From JAJKIP01 sp037200685 (lineage in GTDB: Bacteria > Bacteroidota > Bacteroidia > Chitinophagales > Chitinophagaceae): a stretch of DNA of 64,000 nt. The translations under genes and the position numbers were made by a program. The stretch spans positions 186,001 through 250,000 of the forward strand of contig JBBCIG010000017.1 in assembly GCA_037200685.1 (NCBI GenBank). Reading direction: 5' to 3'. The notes under the pieces were generated by a model. That model had not been told where the DNA came from, ran no database searches, and saw only the letters and a list, made by a program, of their open reading frames with translations. This document shows, one piece after another, positions 28,751 to 36,961 of this stretch. Positions within the stretch are counted from its first letter, which is position 1, and each line of letters begins with the position of its first letter.

Positions 28751-29099
28751 ACTCTTTTCTTTCTACCCCAAAAAAAATCATACCAGTTTAATTCATTATT
28801 AGTAGTTGATGATGAAGGATTATCACCGGTGGATGACACATGCAACATAGTAAAACAAAAATTTTTTTCCTGACAGTTTATTGACATTCCAGCTATGAAT
28901 AAAATATTGTGTATTACTTTCCACAAAATATTTTTGAAACAGTAGCGCATTAATTTTTTTATTAAAATGTAACTGGATTGCTAAGCAATTATTTTATTTT
29001 TCAACGACTTAACTCTTTAAGTGTAAACACCTGCGCTTATTTCCCGGCATCATTTTTTCTTAGTAGCTGGTAACCCTATTCTTTAGAAAAATATTTACC
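28751..29099. other. Intergenic region, nothing recognised
   Basis: A 349-bp AT-rich stretch between the small minus-strand gene and the plus-strand gene at 29100. It presumably holds divergent promoters. I see no full TTTG...TAnnTTTG promoter, hairpin or repeat that can be supported. Confidence 0.5.
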
Positions 29100-29348
29100 A
29101 TGAAGACCACATCCGTACTCTTTAACGAAGAGCAGTTGCTCTATTTGCAGGACACCCTGAAGGTGAGCCGCGAAGACCTCGTTCAAACAATTCGACTTTC
29201 CCACATCAGCGCTACAGACATTGCCAATTGTGTAAGAACAAGAAAAGAAAAAGCGCCTAAACGTCCTTTTTTAAGTAATTACTGTAGCCATATGCCTGAT
29301 ATTCTTAAACTATTCCATTTTAAAAAACGTAACAATCATCCTTTGTAA
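29100..29348 (+). CDS. Small hypothetical protein (82 aa)
   Basis: The protein starts MKTTSVLFNEEQLLYLQDTL and has an amphipathic helical region (VSREDLVQTIRLSHISATDI), which could fold as a small helix-turn-helix, then a basic tail (RTRKEKAPKRPFLSN, FHFKKRNNH). No known family is recognised. Upstream DNA is AT-rich. A real gene is likely from codon composition and the intact start, but the role is unknown. Confidence 0.5.
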   Translation: MKTTSVLFNEEQLLYLQDTLKVSREDLVQTIRLSHISATDIANCVRTRKEKAPKRPFLSNYCSHMPDILKLFHFKKRNNHPL

Positions 29349-29409
29349 AAACAACAGGCATCCGTATCAATACAAAGCAAAGCATATTTAATCATTAGCC
29401 AATGCCTGC

Positions 29410-29431
29410 AACCCTTCTTTTCAGAAGGGTT
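29410..29431. terminator. Hairpin between convergent genes
   Basis: The 8-bp stem aacccttc/gaagggtt lies between the small plus-strand gene and the membrane protein on the minus strand. There is no clean T run on either strand, so termination is only probable. Confidence 0.4.
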
Positions 29432-29443
29432 GCCCTTGTTATC

Positions 29444-30802
29444 TCATTCATGCATACCTGCAGAAATATTTCTTTTCATTATCCTGTCTCTTACTAAAAA
29501 ATAAACAGCAATAAAAAGGGACAAACAATTCCAATAAAAATACCTGAATTCCGTATCTACCTGGAAAATAAAAAATTGAGGAAGCTGGTATAAAAGCGAG
29601 GAGATGACTAATGCGAAAAATAATTTCTTCAGCACCGCATTATAAATTGAAAACCCTGCAATAAAAACTATGATGTTAATTATAAGCCAAAACCAGGGCC
29701 GCATATAAGGCGTTTTCTTTTGAAACTTAATCATCTTAATATATAACCGCGATAAATAATTTCCTTTAAAAGCAATTCCAAATTCATTAGGAGACACTTC
29801 AGGATGAAGTGTTACAATACCTGTTCTTCTTTTAATCCGTAAAAAATAAAGGAAGCCATCAAACTTGTTATATAAATATGAACCGGTATTAGTTGTTATG
29901 CTTTTTATCCATGCCTGCCGAACAATCGCTTCTGTACTATCATTTAAAGGTGGAACGGAAAATTTCTTTTCTTCATTCCAATATAGATTATCAAACGTTG
30001 CTGTTGTATAATTTGCTTTCAAATAATTCGTATCAAAGCCCGGATATTCATTAATAAAAGACGGGAAATAATTTTTTCCTGTCTTTACATAAATACCGGC
30101 CAGGTCATGCAGGTAAAGTTTATATTGAGGATACTGCTTGATGGGTTTCAGTATTTTATTTAAAATAGATTGGCATCCTACTACTAAAAACATAGAAGCT
30201 ACCACGGCGCCTGCCATTGCCAAACGTCGTTTTGCCCATGGAAAATAATTATCAAACCACAAATAAAATAAAGGAATAGCGCCGGGCAATGCATTAATCC
30301 GCACCAGCGAACCATACAGAATAAATAAAAATGAAAAAGCAGCTTCGGCTTTTGTCATTCGTCTACTTTTATAATTAGCTCTTGCGATAATACTGAAGCT
30401 AACGAACCATGACAAAGCCATCTGTGCATCCTTAATAATATAGCCCGCAAAATTTTGTACAAAAGGCGCCAGCAATAAACCAAAAAATAACCAAGTACGG
30501 ATGCGCTTCGATTGAAACCAACTGCTGGCTAATAAATAAAAACCCGTCCATAATAATCCTAATTGAAAGATGAGCATCACTTGCGGGCCTTCATAAATTC
30601 TGTTCAGCAAGCTCCAGAACCACGCCATCACCGGCGGATGCCAGTCCCTGTAATGATGATGAATGGATTGCTCATATATATCCAGCGAATCCGGCGACAT
30701 AAAGCCAGGATAATAAGCAACCAGGTTTATAAAAAATCCTGTAACCGCTAAGTAAACCGGGATGAGAACAGGCGCCAAATCTTTATCAGCCTTATTGGCC
30801 AT
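29444..30802 (-). CDS. Multi-pass membrane protein, DUF6020/glycosyltransferase-like
   Basis: The start at 30802 (MANKADKDLAPVLIPVYLAV) is preferred over the ATG 33 bp upstream. The 452-residue protein has about ten transmembrane helices. After TM1 it has the motif YYPGFMSPDSLDIYEQSIHH and then DWHPPVMAWFWSLLNRI, with acidic and His residues on the outside. This pattern is typical of DUF6020-type and other GT-C glycosyltransferase-like polytopic proteins that use polyprenyl-phosphate sugars. The acceptor is unknown. The gene stands alone. Confidence 0.7.
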   Translation of the reverse strand: MANKADKDLAPVLIPVYLAVTGFFINLVAYYPGFMSPDSLDIYEQSIHHHYRDWHPPVMAWFWSLLNRIYEGPQVMLIFQLGLLWTGFYLLASSWFQSKRIRTWLFFGLLLAPFVQNFAGYIIKDAQMALSWFVSFSIIARANYKSRRMTKAEAAFSFLFILYGSLVRINALPGAIPLFYLWFDNYFPWAKRRLAMAGAVVASMFLVVGCQSILNKILKPIKQYPQYKLYLHDLAGIYVKTGKNYFPSFINEYPGFDTNYLKANYTTATFDNLYWNEEKKFSVPPLNDSTEAIVRQAWIKSITTNTGSYLYNKFDGFLYFLRIKRRTGIVTLHPEVSPNEFGIAFKGNYLSRLYIKMIKFQKKTPYMRPWFWLIINIIVFIAGFSIYNAVLKKLFFALVISSLLYQLPQFFIFQVDTEFRYFYWNCLSLFIAVYFLVRDRIMKRNISAGMHE

Positions 30803-30959
30803 GATGATCTTTTTATGATAATGAAAGCAACTCAAAATTACTGATCCCGGCCATAGTTATCTACATAAAATGCACTGGTGTTAATAATGAGTGCTGGTAT
30901 TTTTTATTCCCGTGCAGTAATTTCGCATTGCAATCAATTTTAAACCTAAATGAAAAATC

Positions 30960-31250
30960 ATGGTACTGAAAACTTATTATAAAACGAAAGACTATTGCAA
31001 GGTCAAGTTTTCTTTCAAACCCGAAAATGCTGAGACGGTGGAAATACTCGGGTTGAACAGCGATTGGCAGAACGCCATTATCATGAGCAAAAAGAAAGAT
31101 GGCAGCTTCAGTGCCGATGTAAACCTTCCCAAAGATTCCAAACACGAGTTTAAATATTTAATCAACGAAAGCCAGTGGTTTAATGAGCCCGGTGCGGATG
31201 GCGAAACGCCCAATGATTTTGGTGGCAGCAACAGCCTGATCGTTCTCTGA
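30960..31250 (+). CDS. Stand-alone CBM48 / isoamylase early-set domain protein
   Basis: The 96-residue protein has no signal peptide and consists only of one E-set/CBM48 fold: CKVKFSFKPENAETVEILGL, NSDWQNAIIMSKKKDGSFSA and EFKYLINESQWFNEPGADGE ending NSLIVL. This is the glycogen-binding fold of AMPK-beta subunits and glycogen-branching enzymes, so it may bind glycogen or act as a regulatory subunit in the cytoplasm. No glycogen gene is nearby. Confidence 0.85.
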   Translation: MVLKTYYKTKDYCKVKFSFKPENAETVEILGLNSDWQNAIIMSKKKDGSFSADVNLPKDSKHEFKYLINESQWFNEPGADGETPNDFGGSNSLIVL

Positions 31251-31389
31251 TATTCTCCGCCCTATGATTCATAGCTGTCTCCTCGTAAAAACCCTATAAG
31301 GCACAAACATTCATTCACTTTTATTATTGGCCATCAACCATTTAGATGCGATTGGTCAATTATTTTTTACAAAAACATGTGCCGGTTAA

Positions 31390-31421
31390 TTTGACCAGCA
31401 GGCAATAATTGCGTACGTTTG
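31390..31421 (+). promoter_or_regulatory. Bacteroidota-type promoter (TTTG-N20-TACGTTTG)
   Basis: TTTG at 31390-31393 and TACGTTTG at 31414-31421 are 20 bp apart, matching the -33 TTTG and -7 TAnnTTTG elements of the Bacteroidota primary sigma factor. The start would be near 31428, giving a leader of about 100 nt for the 36-residue membrane protein at 31527. Confidence 0.7.
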
Positions 31422-31526
31422 CAATCCCTCACTATCTATTGCAAAATCACAAAGTACTGTTTCGTACCCTTCCCGTATTCTAATGGAGTGTCTAAACCCT
31501 TTTTCGAAACTTTAAAACTTTTGTGC

Positions 31527-31637
31527 ATGAAAAAATTCAACACACTGTTCAAGAATGAAAATGTGCAGGCTACTATTGTTATTGGCGCTGTATTTCTTAT
31601 TACAGGATTGATTACGTTGTACGCTGTCCTTAAATGA
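31527..31637 (+). CDS. Small single-span membrane protein (36 aa)
   Basis: The start at 31527 is preferred because the longer upstream frame reads through the promoter leader. The product MKKFNTLFKNENVQATIVIG continues as one hydrophobic helix (about residues 15-35) with a short charged N-terminus. Expression is supported by a near-consensus promoter upstream and a good terminator 26 bp after the stop. No family is recognised; it may be a small membrane regulator or subunit. Confidence 0.6.
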   Translation: MKKFNTLFKNENVQATIVIGAVFLITGLITLYAVLK

Positions 31638-31662
31638 TAATTATACTTTCATTCATCTTCTT

Positions 31663-31688
31663 AAACCAGCCTGATCGCTGGTTTTTTT
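31663..31688 (+). terminator. Rho-independent terminator after the 36-aa gene
   Basis: Stem aaaccagc / gctggttt with a 6-nt loop and a seven-T tail. Confidence 0.85.
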
Positions 31689-31689
31689 G

Positions 31690-31865
31690 TGCCCGGCTGC
31701 ATTGCTATGCGCAGCATCCCGTGGACTAGCATCGTCTGTTGTTGAGCGAAGCGAAATCCCGATGTATATCGGGACGGCGCATTGTTAACCCAGCTGCATT
31801 ACTACTATCATCGCCTGTTGCGTCGCACTCTTGTACTGCATGAATTCTATTCAGCATTTGCGAAG
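31690..31865 (-). repeat. Core repeat copies H1 (partial) and H2 (left bracket of island 2)
   Basis: Two minus-oriented copies stand in tandem. H1 (31690-31785) is cut by the palindromic module atcccgatgtatatcgggac. H2 (31787-31865) is full length and shares a 57-base identical stretch with copy C at 11335. The island continues with a hairpin and MITE-like element and ends with copy I. Confidence 0.8.
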
Positions 31866-31914
31866 TTTCTTATGAGACAGGAATTGTTCCTCGTCATGAA
31901 CAGCAAAAGATAGA

Positions 31915-31947
31915 AACTCTTGGAGGGTTTTAAACCCTCCAAGAGTT
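31915..31947. repeat. Dispersed hairpin (cttggagggtt type), copy 2
   Basis: Palindrome aactcttggagggttt and its complement, the same as at 11224-11258. Confidence 0.75.
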
Positions 31948-31972
31948 ATGATGATATTTCACGAGCTCAGAC

Positions 31973-32090
31973 AGATGGCTCGTTCCTCGCCATGACAAGG
32001 AAAAGGTTTTTATTCCCGGTTATACAGTTTAAATGAATTACAAATCAATTATACTTTTCCTAGTCACCCCGAGGAACGAGGGGTCTTCGA
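31973..32090 (-). repeat. MITE-like 115-bp element, copy 2
   Basis: Inverted arms (gatggctcgttcctcgccat and the complement of gtcaccccgaggaacgag) enclose the complement of gtataattgatttgtaattc. In order and orientation, copy H2, hairpin and this element are a mirror image of element, hairpin and copy C at 11080-11407. Confidence 0.75.
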
Positions 32091-32125
32091 TTGTAAAGGA
32101 AGACAAAAGTGTAATCACGTCGATA

Positions 32126-32200
32126 ATGTTGAGTAGCGAACAGGAAGTACAAGTGTGCGACGCAACGAAGATGATCAGGGAACTAAAGCCGGGTAAATAA
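32126..32200 (+). repeat. Core repeat copy I (right bracket of island 2)
   Basis: It reads atgttgagtagcgaacagga, agtgtgcgacgcaacgaaga, tgatcagggaactaaagccg and ends gggtaaata. It faces copy H2 in inverted orientation. Confidence 0.75.
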
Positions 32201-32220
32201 AAATATTCTATCATTACTCT

Positions 32221-32254
32221 GCTTCGCCGGTTAAAAAACCGGCGTCCATTTCCA
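32221..32254. repeat. Dispersed hairpin (cgccggtt type), copy 1
   Basis: Palindrome cgccggttaaaaaaccggcg. The complement of the larger word, ggacgccggttttttaaccg followed by gcgaagcag, recurs at 47275-47309. Confidence 0.65.
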
Positions 32255-32336
32255 AAAGAAGATTAACAAATTTATTCTGTTGCTCATATATATATTATAC
32301 AGGCAGGTTCGTTATAGCGCTACAAAACAAAACCAC

Positions 32337-33074
32337 ATGCCAAAACTGCTCCTCGTTTTCCTTTTACTTTCCGGCAAACTTTTTTCGCAGGCCGATACCA
32401 ACACCTGGGTCAGGGCTTTTCCTATCACAGATTATATCGTAGACCTGAGCGATAGCGTGAAACTGGTGCAAGTGCACCTGGACGAAGGAACTGTTATCGC
32501 GGAAAAACAACTCGGCATGCTGCGGGGTTCATACCGCGATAAACATTCCGACACGGTGATGATCGGCATTGGCAGGTGCCACCTGATAAAAGGCGAGTAT
32601 TATTATTTTAGCGTCAACTATAAAATGAGTGGTGTATCGCCCCGCGAAGGCGACCTGGTATATACAATTACAAAAAAGCCGGAGGTTTATAAAGGTCAAT
32701 TGATAAGATTGGCTTCTCACTATATCGTCTTGCAAAATGTATATGAAGATAAAATATTCGATCGCTTTTCGATTTTTCAAAAATGGACGAAGGCGGATGA
32801 AGAAGCGGCGCTGGATTCAATGGTAAATGATATCCGTTTTACCGGTAATTATTTTTTGCAAAATAACCCCGGCATGAATGTGAAGATCCCCGGCGGCGTT
32901 TACAAGGATAAAATGGTATTGGATGTAATGAAAGTTTGCACACGCAAAGACCTTACTGATTTCCTTGATTACATGATCGTAAGGCCCAGGCTGTATGCAG
33001 GCAGGGAATGGAAAATCGCCGAAGTATTCGCTACATGGTTATCCAGCGGGTCCCCCACTGTTATCCGCGGCTAA
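32337..33074 (+). CDS. Hypothetical exported protein
   Basis: The start at 32337 (MPKLLLVFLLLSGKLFSQAD) gives a signal peptide cleaved near residue 18. The mature roughly 225 residues are mixed alpha/beta and contain YRDKHSDTVMIGIGRCHLIK and YYYFSVNYKMSGVSPREGDL. I do not recognise a family. It lies 67 bp upstream of prolyl oligopeptidase in the same direction and could be co-transcribed. Confidence 0.65.
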   Translation: MPKLLLVFLLLSGKLFSQADTNTWVRAFPITDYIVDLSDSVKLVQVHLDEGTVIAEKQLGMLRGSYRDKHSDTVMIGIGRCHLIKGEYYYFSVNYKMSGVSPREGDLVYTITKKPEVYKGQLIRLASHYIVLQNVYEDKIFDRFSIFQKWTKADEEAALDSMVNDIRFTGNYFLQNNPGMNVKIPGGVYKDKMVLDVMKVCTRKDLTDFLDYMIVRPRLYAGREWKIAEVFATWLSSGSPTVIRG

Positions 33075-33141
33075 TACCGTTGATACTGTTGTTTATTTTA
33101 TAAAGATGCTTTGCGCTATCTTTAAGCGGTAAAAAATTATC

Positions 33142-35343
33142 ATGAGAAAAATAATTTCTTTCCTCCTTATGTCAGCATCAGTCGCAGCGCACTCACAATC
33201 GGCCCCATACAAATATCCTGAAACGAAAAAGACGGATGTCACAGACGATTATTACGGTACAAAAGTAGAAGACCCTTATCGCTGGCTGGAAGATGACAAC
33301 AGCGAGGAAACAAAAAATTGGGTGAAGTCAGAAAACAAAGTGACGTTTGATTATCTAGCTACCATTCCTTTTCGTGATAAAATAAAGAAACGGTTGGAAA
33401 ACTTGTCGGATTACCCCAAATATTCATCGCCGTTTCAAAAAGCCGGTTATTACTATTTTTTTAAAAATGAAGGATTACAAAACCAAGCGGTGATGTACAG
33501 GCAAAAAGGGATTGACGGCGAGCCTGAAATATTTCTTAATCCCAATACATTAAATAAAGAAGGCATCGCCGCACTGGGTGGTTATGATTTCAGTAAGCAT
33601 GGAAAGTATATGACCTATTCCATCGCCGTGGCGGGCAGCGACTGGCACGAAGCTTTCGTCATGGAAACCGCGTCGAAAAAATTATTGAAAGATAAAATTC
33701 AATGGACGAAATTCAGCAACTATAGCTGGAATGGCGAAGATGGTTTTTATTACAGCGGTTATGATAAACCGGATGAAGCGTCGAAGCTCAGCAAACAAAA
33801 CCAATTTCATAAGGTCTTTTATCATAAGCTGGGGACGAATCAATCCGCGGACAAATTGATTTATGAAGATAAAGCCCATCCGCTTCGCTATCACACAGCA
33901 GGGTTAACAGAAGATGGCCGCTTTCTTATTTTATATATTTCCGAAGGGACCAGCGGCAATGAAATTCGTTACAAAGATTTGAAAGACCCTTCACAAAAAG
34001 ATTTTAAACTATTGATCGCAGGGTTTAAAACAGAAGCAAGCATCGCGGATAATGATGGCGGCAAGTTAATTGTTCAAACAAATGACGATGCCCCTAATTA
34101 TAAAGTAGTGCTCGTTGACCCTAAAAACCCGGAAAAAGCAAACTGGAAAACAATCATACCGGAAAAAAAAGAAGCATTACAAAAAGTTTCTACCGGCGGC
34201 GGCTATTTATTCGCACAATATTTAAAAGACGCTTCCACCAAAGTTTATCAATATACTTATGATGGTAAATTGGTAAGAGAAATAACATTGCCGGGTATTG
34301 GCACCGCCAGTGGCTTTGACGGTGAAAAACCAGATAAAGAATTCTTTTATACTTTCTCCTCCTTCAATACGCCACCCAGCATTTACCGCTATGATATCAC
34401 GGGTGGTAAGTCATCTTTGTTCCGCAAAACGGAAACAAAAATGAACATGGATGCTTTTATAACCGAACAGGTTTTCTTTACGAGCAAAGACGGAACCAAA
34501 GTACCCATGTTCTTAACGTATAAAAAAGGGATGAAGCTGGATGGCAGTAATCCTGTTTTGATATACGGCTATGGTGGTTTTAATATCCCGATGACGCCAT
34601 CCTTTAGTATGAGCAATGCATTCTTTGTAGAACAGGGAGGCATTTATGCAGTGGTGAACCTGCGTGGCGGAAGCGAATACGGTGAAGAATGGCATAAAGC
34701 GGCGATGCTTGAAAAAAAGCAAAATGTATTTGATGATTTCATCGGGGCTGCCGAACATCTCATCAAAGAAAAATATACCAACCCTGATAAAATAGCGATC
34801 AGGGGCGGCAGCAATGGTGGTTTATTGGTAGGCGCCGTAATGACGCAACGTCCAGAACTTTTTAAAGTAGCATTGCCTGCCGTGGGTGTAATGGATATGC
34901 TACGCTTTCATAAATTCACAGTCGGTTGGGGATGGACGGTGGAATACGGTAGCTCTGATTCCGCCAATCACTTTCCTTTCTTATATCAATACTCCCCTTA
35001 TCATAATTTAAAACCGGGGACAAAATATCCCGCTACATTAATAACAACCGCTGATCATGATGACAGGGTGGTACCTGCGCATTCATTCAAATTCGCTTCC
35101 CGTCTGCAGGAATACAATGCCGGCACAAACCCGGTAATGATCCGCATAGATGTAAATGCAGGACATGGTGCCGGAAAACCAACCAGCAAATTAATAGAAG
35201 AAGCCGCGGATACATGGAGTTTTGTGATGCAAAATCTTGGAATGACGTATAAAGAACCTGGCAACGGTGACACCAATGAAAATAAACTAAAAGAGGCGAT
35301 TGAAAGAGGCAAACCAAAGCCGGGGCAAAAAAGAGGTTTCTAG
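33142..35343 (+). CDS. Prolyl oligopeptidase (S9A family)
   Basis: The 733-residue exported protein (signal peptide to about residue 18) has the POP layout: an N-terminal opening DDYYGTKVEDPYRWLEDDNS, a seven-bladed propeller gating the active site, and a C-terminal alpha/beta hydrolase domain. The triad is Ser557 in RGGSNGGLL, Asp641 in DHDDRVVPAHS and His675 in NAGHGAGKP. The conserved NLRGGSEYGEEWHKAAML is present. It cleaves short peptides after proline in the periplasm or outside. Length and motifs are normal for the family. Confidence 0.95.
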   Translation: MRKIISFLLMSASVAAHSQSAPYKYPETKKTDVTDDYYGTKVEDPYRWLEDDNSEETKNWVKSENKVTFDYLATIPFRDKIKKRLENLSDYPKYSSPFQKAGYYYFFKNEGLQNQAVMYRQKGIDGEPEIFLNPNTLNKEGIAALGGYDFSKHGKYMTYSIAVAGSDWHEAFVMETASKKLLKDKIQWTKFSNYSWNGEDGFYYSGYDKPDEASKLSKQNQFHKVFYHKLGTNQSADKLIYEDKAHPLRYHTAGLTEDGRFLILYISEGTSGNEIRYKDLKDPSQKDFKLLIAGFKTEASIADNDGGKLIVQTNDDAPNYKVVLVDPKNPEKANWKTIIPEKKEALQKVSTGGGYLFAQYLKDASTKVYQYTYDGKLVREITLPGIGTASGFDGEKPDKEFFYTFSSFNTPPSIYRYDITGGKSSLFRKTETKMNMDAFITEQVFFTSKDGTKVPMFLTYKKGMKLDGSNPVLIYGYGGFNIPMTPSFSMSNAFFVEQGGIYAVVNLRGGSEYGEEWHKAAMLEKKQNVFDDFIGAAEHLIKEKYTNPDKIAIRGGSNGGLLVGAVMTQRPELFKVALPAVGVMDMLRFHKFTVGWGWTVEYGSSDSANHFPFLYQYSPYHNLKPGTKYPATLITTADHDDRVVPAHSFKFASRLQEYNAGTNPVMIRIDVNAGHGAGKPTSKLIEEAADTWSFVMQNLGMTYKEPGNGDTNENKLKEAIERGKPKPGQKRGF

Positions 35344-35360
35344 CCGAACAATATTTTAAA

Positions 35361-35398
35361 AACAAAAATCCTTTCTCTACGAGAAGGGATTTTTGTTT
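35361..35398. terminator. Bidirectional terminator
   Basis: Stem acaaaaatcc(c)ttctc / gagaagggatttttgt with U-rich tails on both strands lies between the convergent peptidase and DUF1684 genes. Confidence 0.8.
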
Positions 35399-35995
35399 TT
35401 AGTGAGCTTTCGTATAGTTCTTTTCTCCTGCAAGTATCGCAACAGAAAGATCATTTTCCCGGGGCGGAATCGGACAATTGTATTTGCCGCTTACATAAGC
35501 GCAGTAAGGATTATAAGCTTTATTAAAATCTATTACGACTGTATTGTTCTTTACATCTGATAGTACTAAATCAATATACCTGCCGGCGGCATAAGTATCA
35601 TAGCCCGTAGTAAGATCAGTAAACGGTAGGAACAAATTGTCTTTATATTCATCCACAGCCATCAGCCGTTGTGATTGATAAATATTCAACTTAACCGCTG
35701 TATCATTGATGGTAAAATAAACGGTACCGTAAACACGAAACACCTGCTTCATTGTTCCTGATGTTGCCACGCTGAACCATTTACCATCCTTTACTTTTTC
35801 AAACCTCGCTTTGATATGATACTTCTCGTTGACCGGGTAAAAGTGAAGTTGCTTTTTATCTTCGCCGGTAACCACTTCATGTTTTTCTACATAATTATCA
35901 ATATATCTCGTTAAAGAATCTTTGTAAATATCCTGGCCATATCCCTTAGAGATAAAGACAATTAAAAAAAATGCTATTGACAACTGTTTCATCAA
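35399..35995 (-). CDS. DUF1684 family exported protein
   Basis: The 198-residue protein has a signal peptide (to about residue 20, KGYGQD). It carries the DUF1684 core: FRVYGTVYFTINDTAVKLNI, the block LPFTDLTTGYDTYAAGRYID, AYNPYCAYVSGKYNCPIPP and the end VAILAGEK. DUF1684 has been crystallised as a beta-rich fold with an unknown role. It is the last gene of the arginine deiminase operon (7-bp gap after CtlX). Confidence 0.88.
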   Translation of the reverse strand: MMKQLSIAFFLIVFISKGYGQDIYKDSLTRYIDNYVEKHEVVTGEDKKQLHFYPVNEKYHIKARFEKVKDGKWFSVATSGTMKQVFRVYGTVYFTINDTAVKLNIYQSQRLMAVDEYKDNLFLPFTDLTTGYDTYAAGRYIDLVLSDVKNNTVVIDFNKAYNPYCAYVSGKYNCPIPPRENDLSVAILAGEKNYTKAH

Positions 35996-36002
35996 ATTAA
36001 AA

Positions 36003-36914
36003 TTAAAGTAAAGGTAAATGCACTTCCGCCATCATACAACGTGCGCTGCCGCCGCCGTTAGTTTCAATCGTGGCAAGCGAAGAGTGAATAATTTTATTAA
36101 AAGATTCAAGTTTCGCTTCCTGTCCGCCCGTCAATGATCCAAAAGCCTGTGTTGACATAACCAATAATTTTTCACCACTTTTATTTTCCACTTGCAACAT
36201 GTTGCCGGCAAAATTATTCATCTGTTCTAAAGAAATAGTAATAATTTCTTTACCTGTTTTTTTTATTGCTGTGCTTACTTTTTCTCTTTCTTGTCCATCC
36301 GCGATTGAATCAAAGCAAATAACAACATATTTATCAGCAACGCACATCATTACATTAGTATGATAAATCGCTTGTCCCTTTGCATCCGTTGCATGAAAAA
36401 GAACAGCGGTATAATTCATCTTAGCGCAAAAATCATTCAGCACTTTTTCACTTGTTCTTGGCGACAAGCAGGCGTACGCAATTTTATTATCCCTGTCAAG
36501 CACCATACTTCCTGTTCCTTCCAGGAAAATGTCCTCCGACTCATAACTACTCAGGTCAATTTTATTCTTTACAGCAAATTTTTCACTGATCGTTTTTATT
36601 ACATGTTCTTTTCTTTCCGCCCTCCGGTTTACGGCGTACATCGGGTACAGCAACAGTTCACCATTATCATGAAAAGACAACCAGTTATTAGGGAAAATAG
36701 AATCAGGGGTATAAGGCTCCGTTGTATCTTCGACCACTGTTACATCAACACCATTATTTTTTAACACCATTACAAAATCATCAAATTCTTTTAATGCTTT
36801 TTGCTGCACATTCGCCTCTTCATTTTTTATTTGAAAAGCATTATTTACGGCGGTTTCAGCATTGTAACCAAAATTCACCGGTCGGATCATCAATATATGC
36901 GAGGTGGTTTGCAT
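36003..36914 (-). CDS. ctlX: Citrulline utilization hydrolase CtlX-type (amidinotransferase superfamily)
   Basis: The 303-residue protein belongs to the guanidino-group-modifying pentein fold: ILMIRPVNFGYNAETAVNNA at the start, PDSIFPNNWLSFHDNGELLL, the acid-rich EDIFLEGTGSMVLDR, an HTNVMMCVADKYVVICFDSI block with the catalytic His, and catalytic Cys293 in GGGSARCMMAEVHLP. CtlX homologues act on citrulline or related guanidino/ureido compounds. It lies 47 bp behind an arginine deiminase gene in the same direction, supporting a shared arginine/citrulline route. Confidence 0.88.
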   Translation of the reverse strand: MQTTSHILMIRPVNFGYNAETAVNNAFQIKNEEANVQQKALKEFDDFVMVLKNNGVDVTVVEDTTEPYTPDSIFPNNWLSFHDNGELLLYPMYAVNRRAERKEHVIKTISEKFAVKNKIDLSSYESEDIFLEGTGSMVLDRDNKIAYACLSPRTSEKVLNDFCAKMNYTAVLFHATDAKGQAIYHTNVMMCVADKYVVICFDSIADGQEREKVSTAIKKTGKEIITISLEQMNNFAGNMLQVENKSGEKLLVMSTQAFGSLTGGQEAKLESFNKIIHSSLATIETNGGGSARCMMAEVHLPLL

Positions 36915-36961
36915 AAAAAATTAAAAAGTCAAAAGGAAAAATTATGAGATTTATTGATGCG

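Noticed and set aside
28747..28950. Minus-strand frame of 67 codons
   Set aside because: Starts in AT-rich DNA and overlaps the better supported small gene at 28574-28750; no pattern seen.
31690..32200. Repeat island as an insertion sequence with a transposase
   Set aside because: No open frame with transposase motifs in this or the other islands, so only a non-autonomous element can be proposed.
36360..36916. Plus-strand frames inside the CtlX gene
   Set aside because: The minus-strand protein has a full set of pentein motifs; these are antisense shadows.
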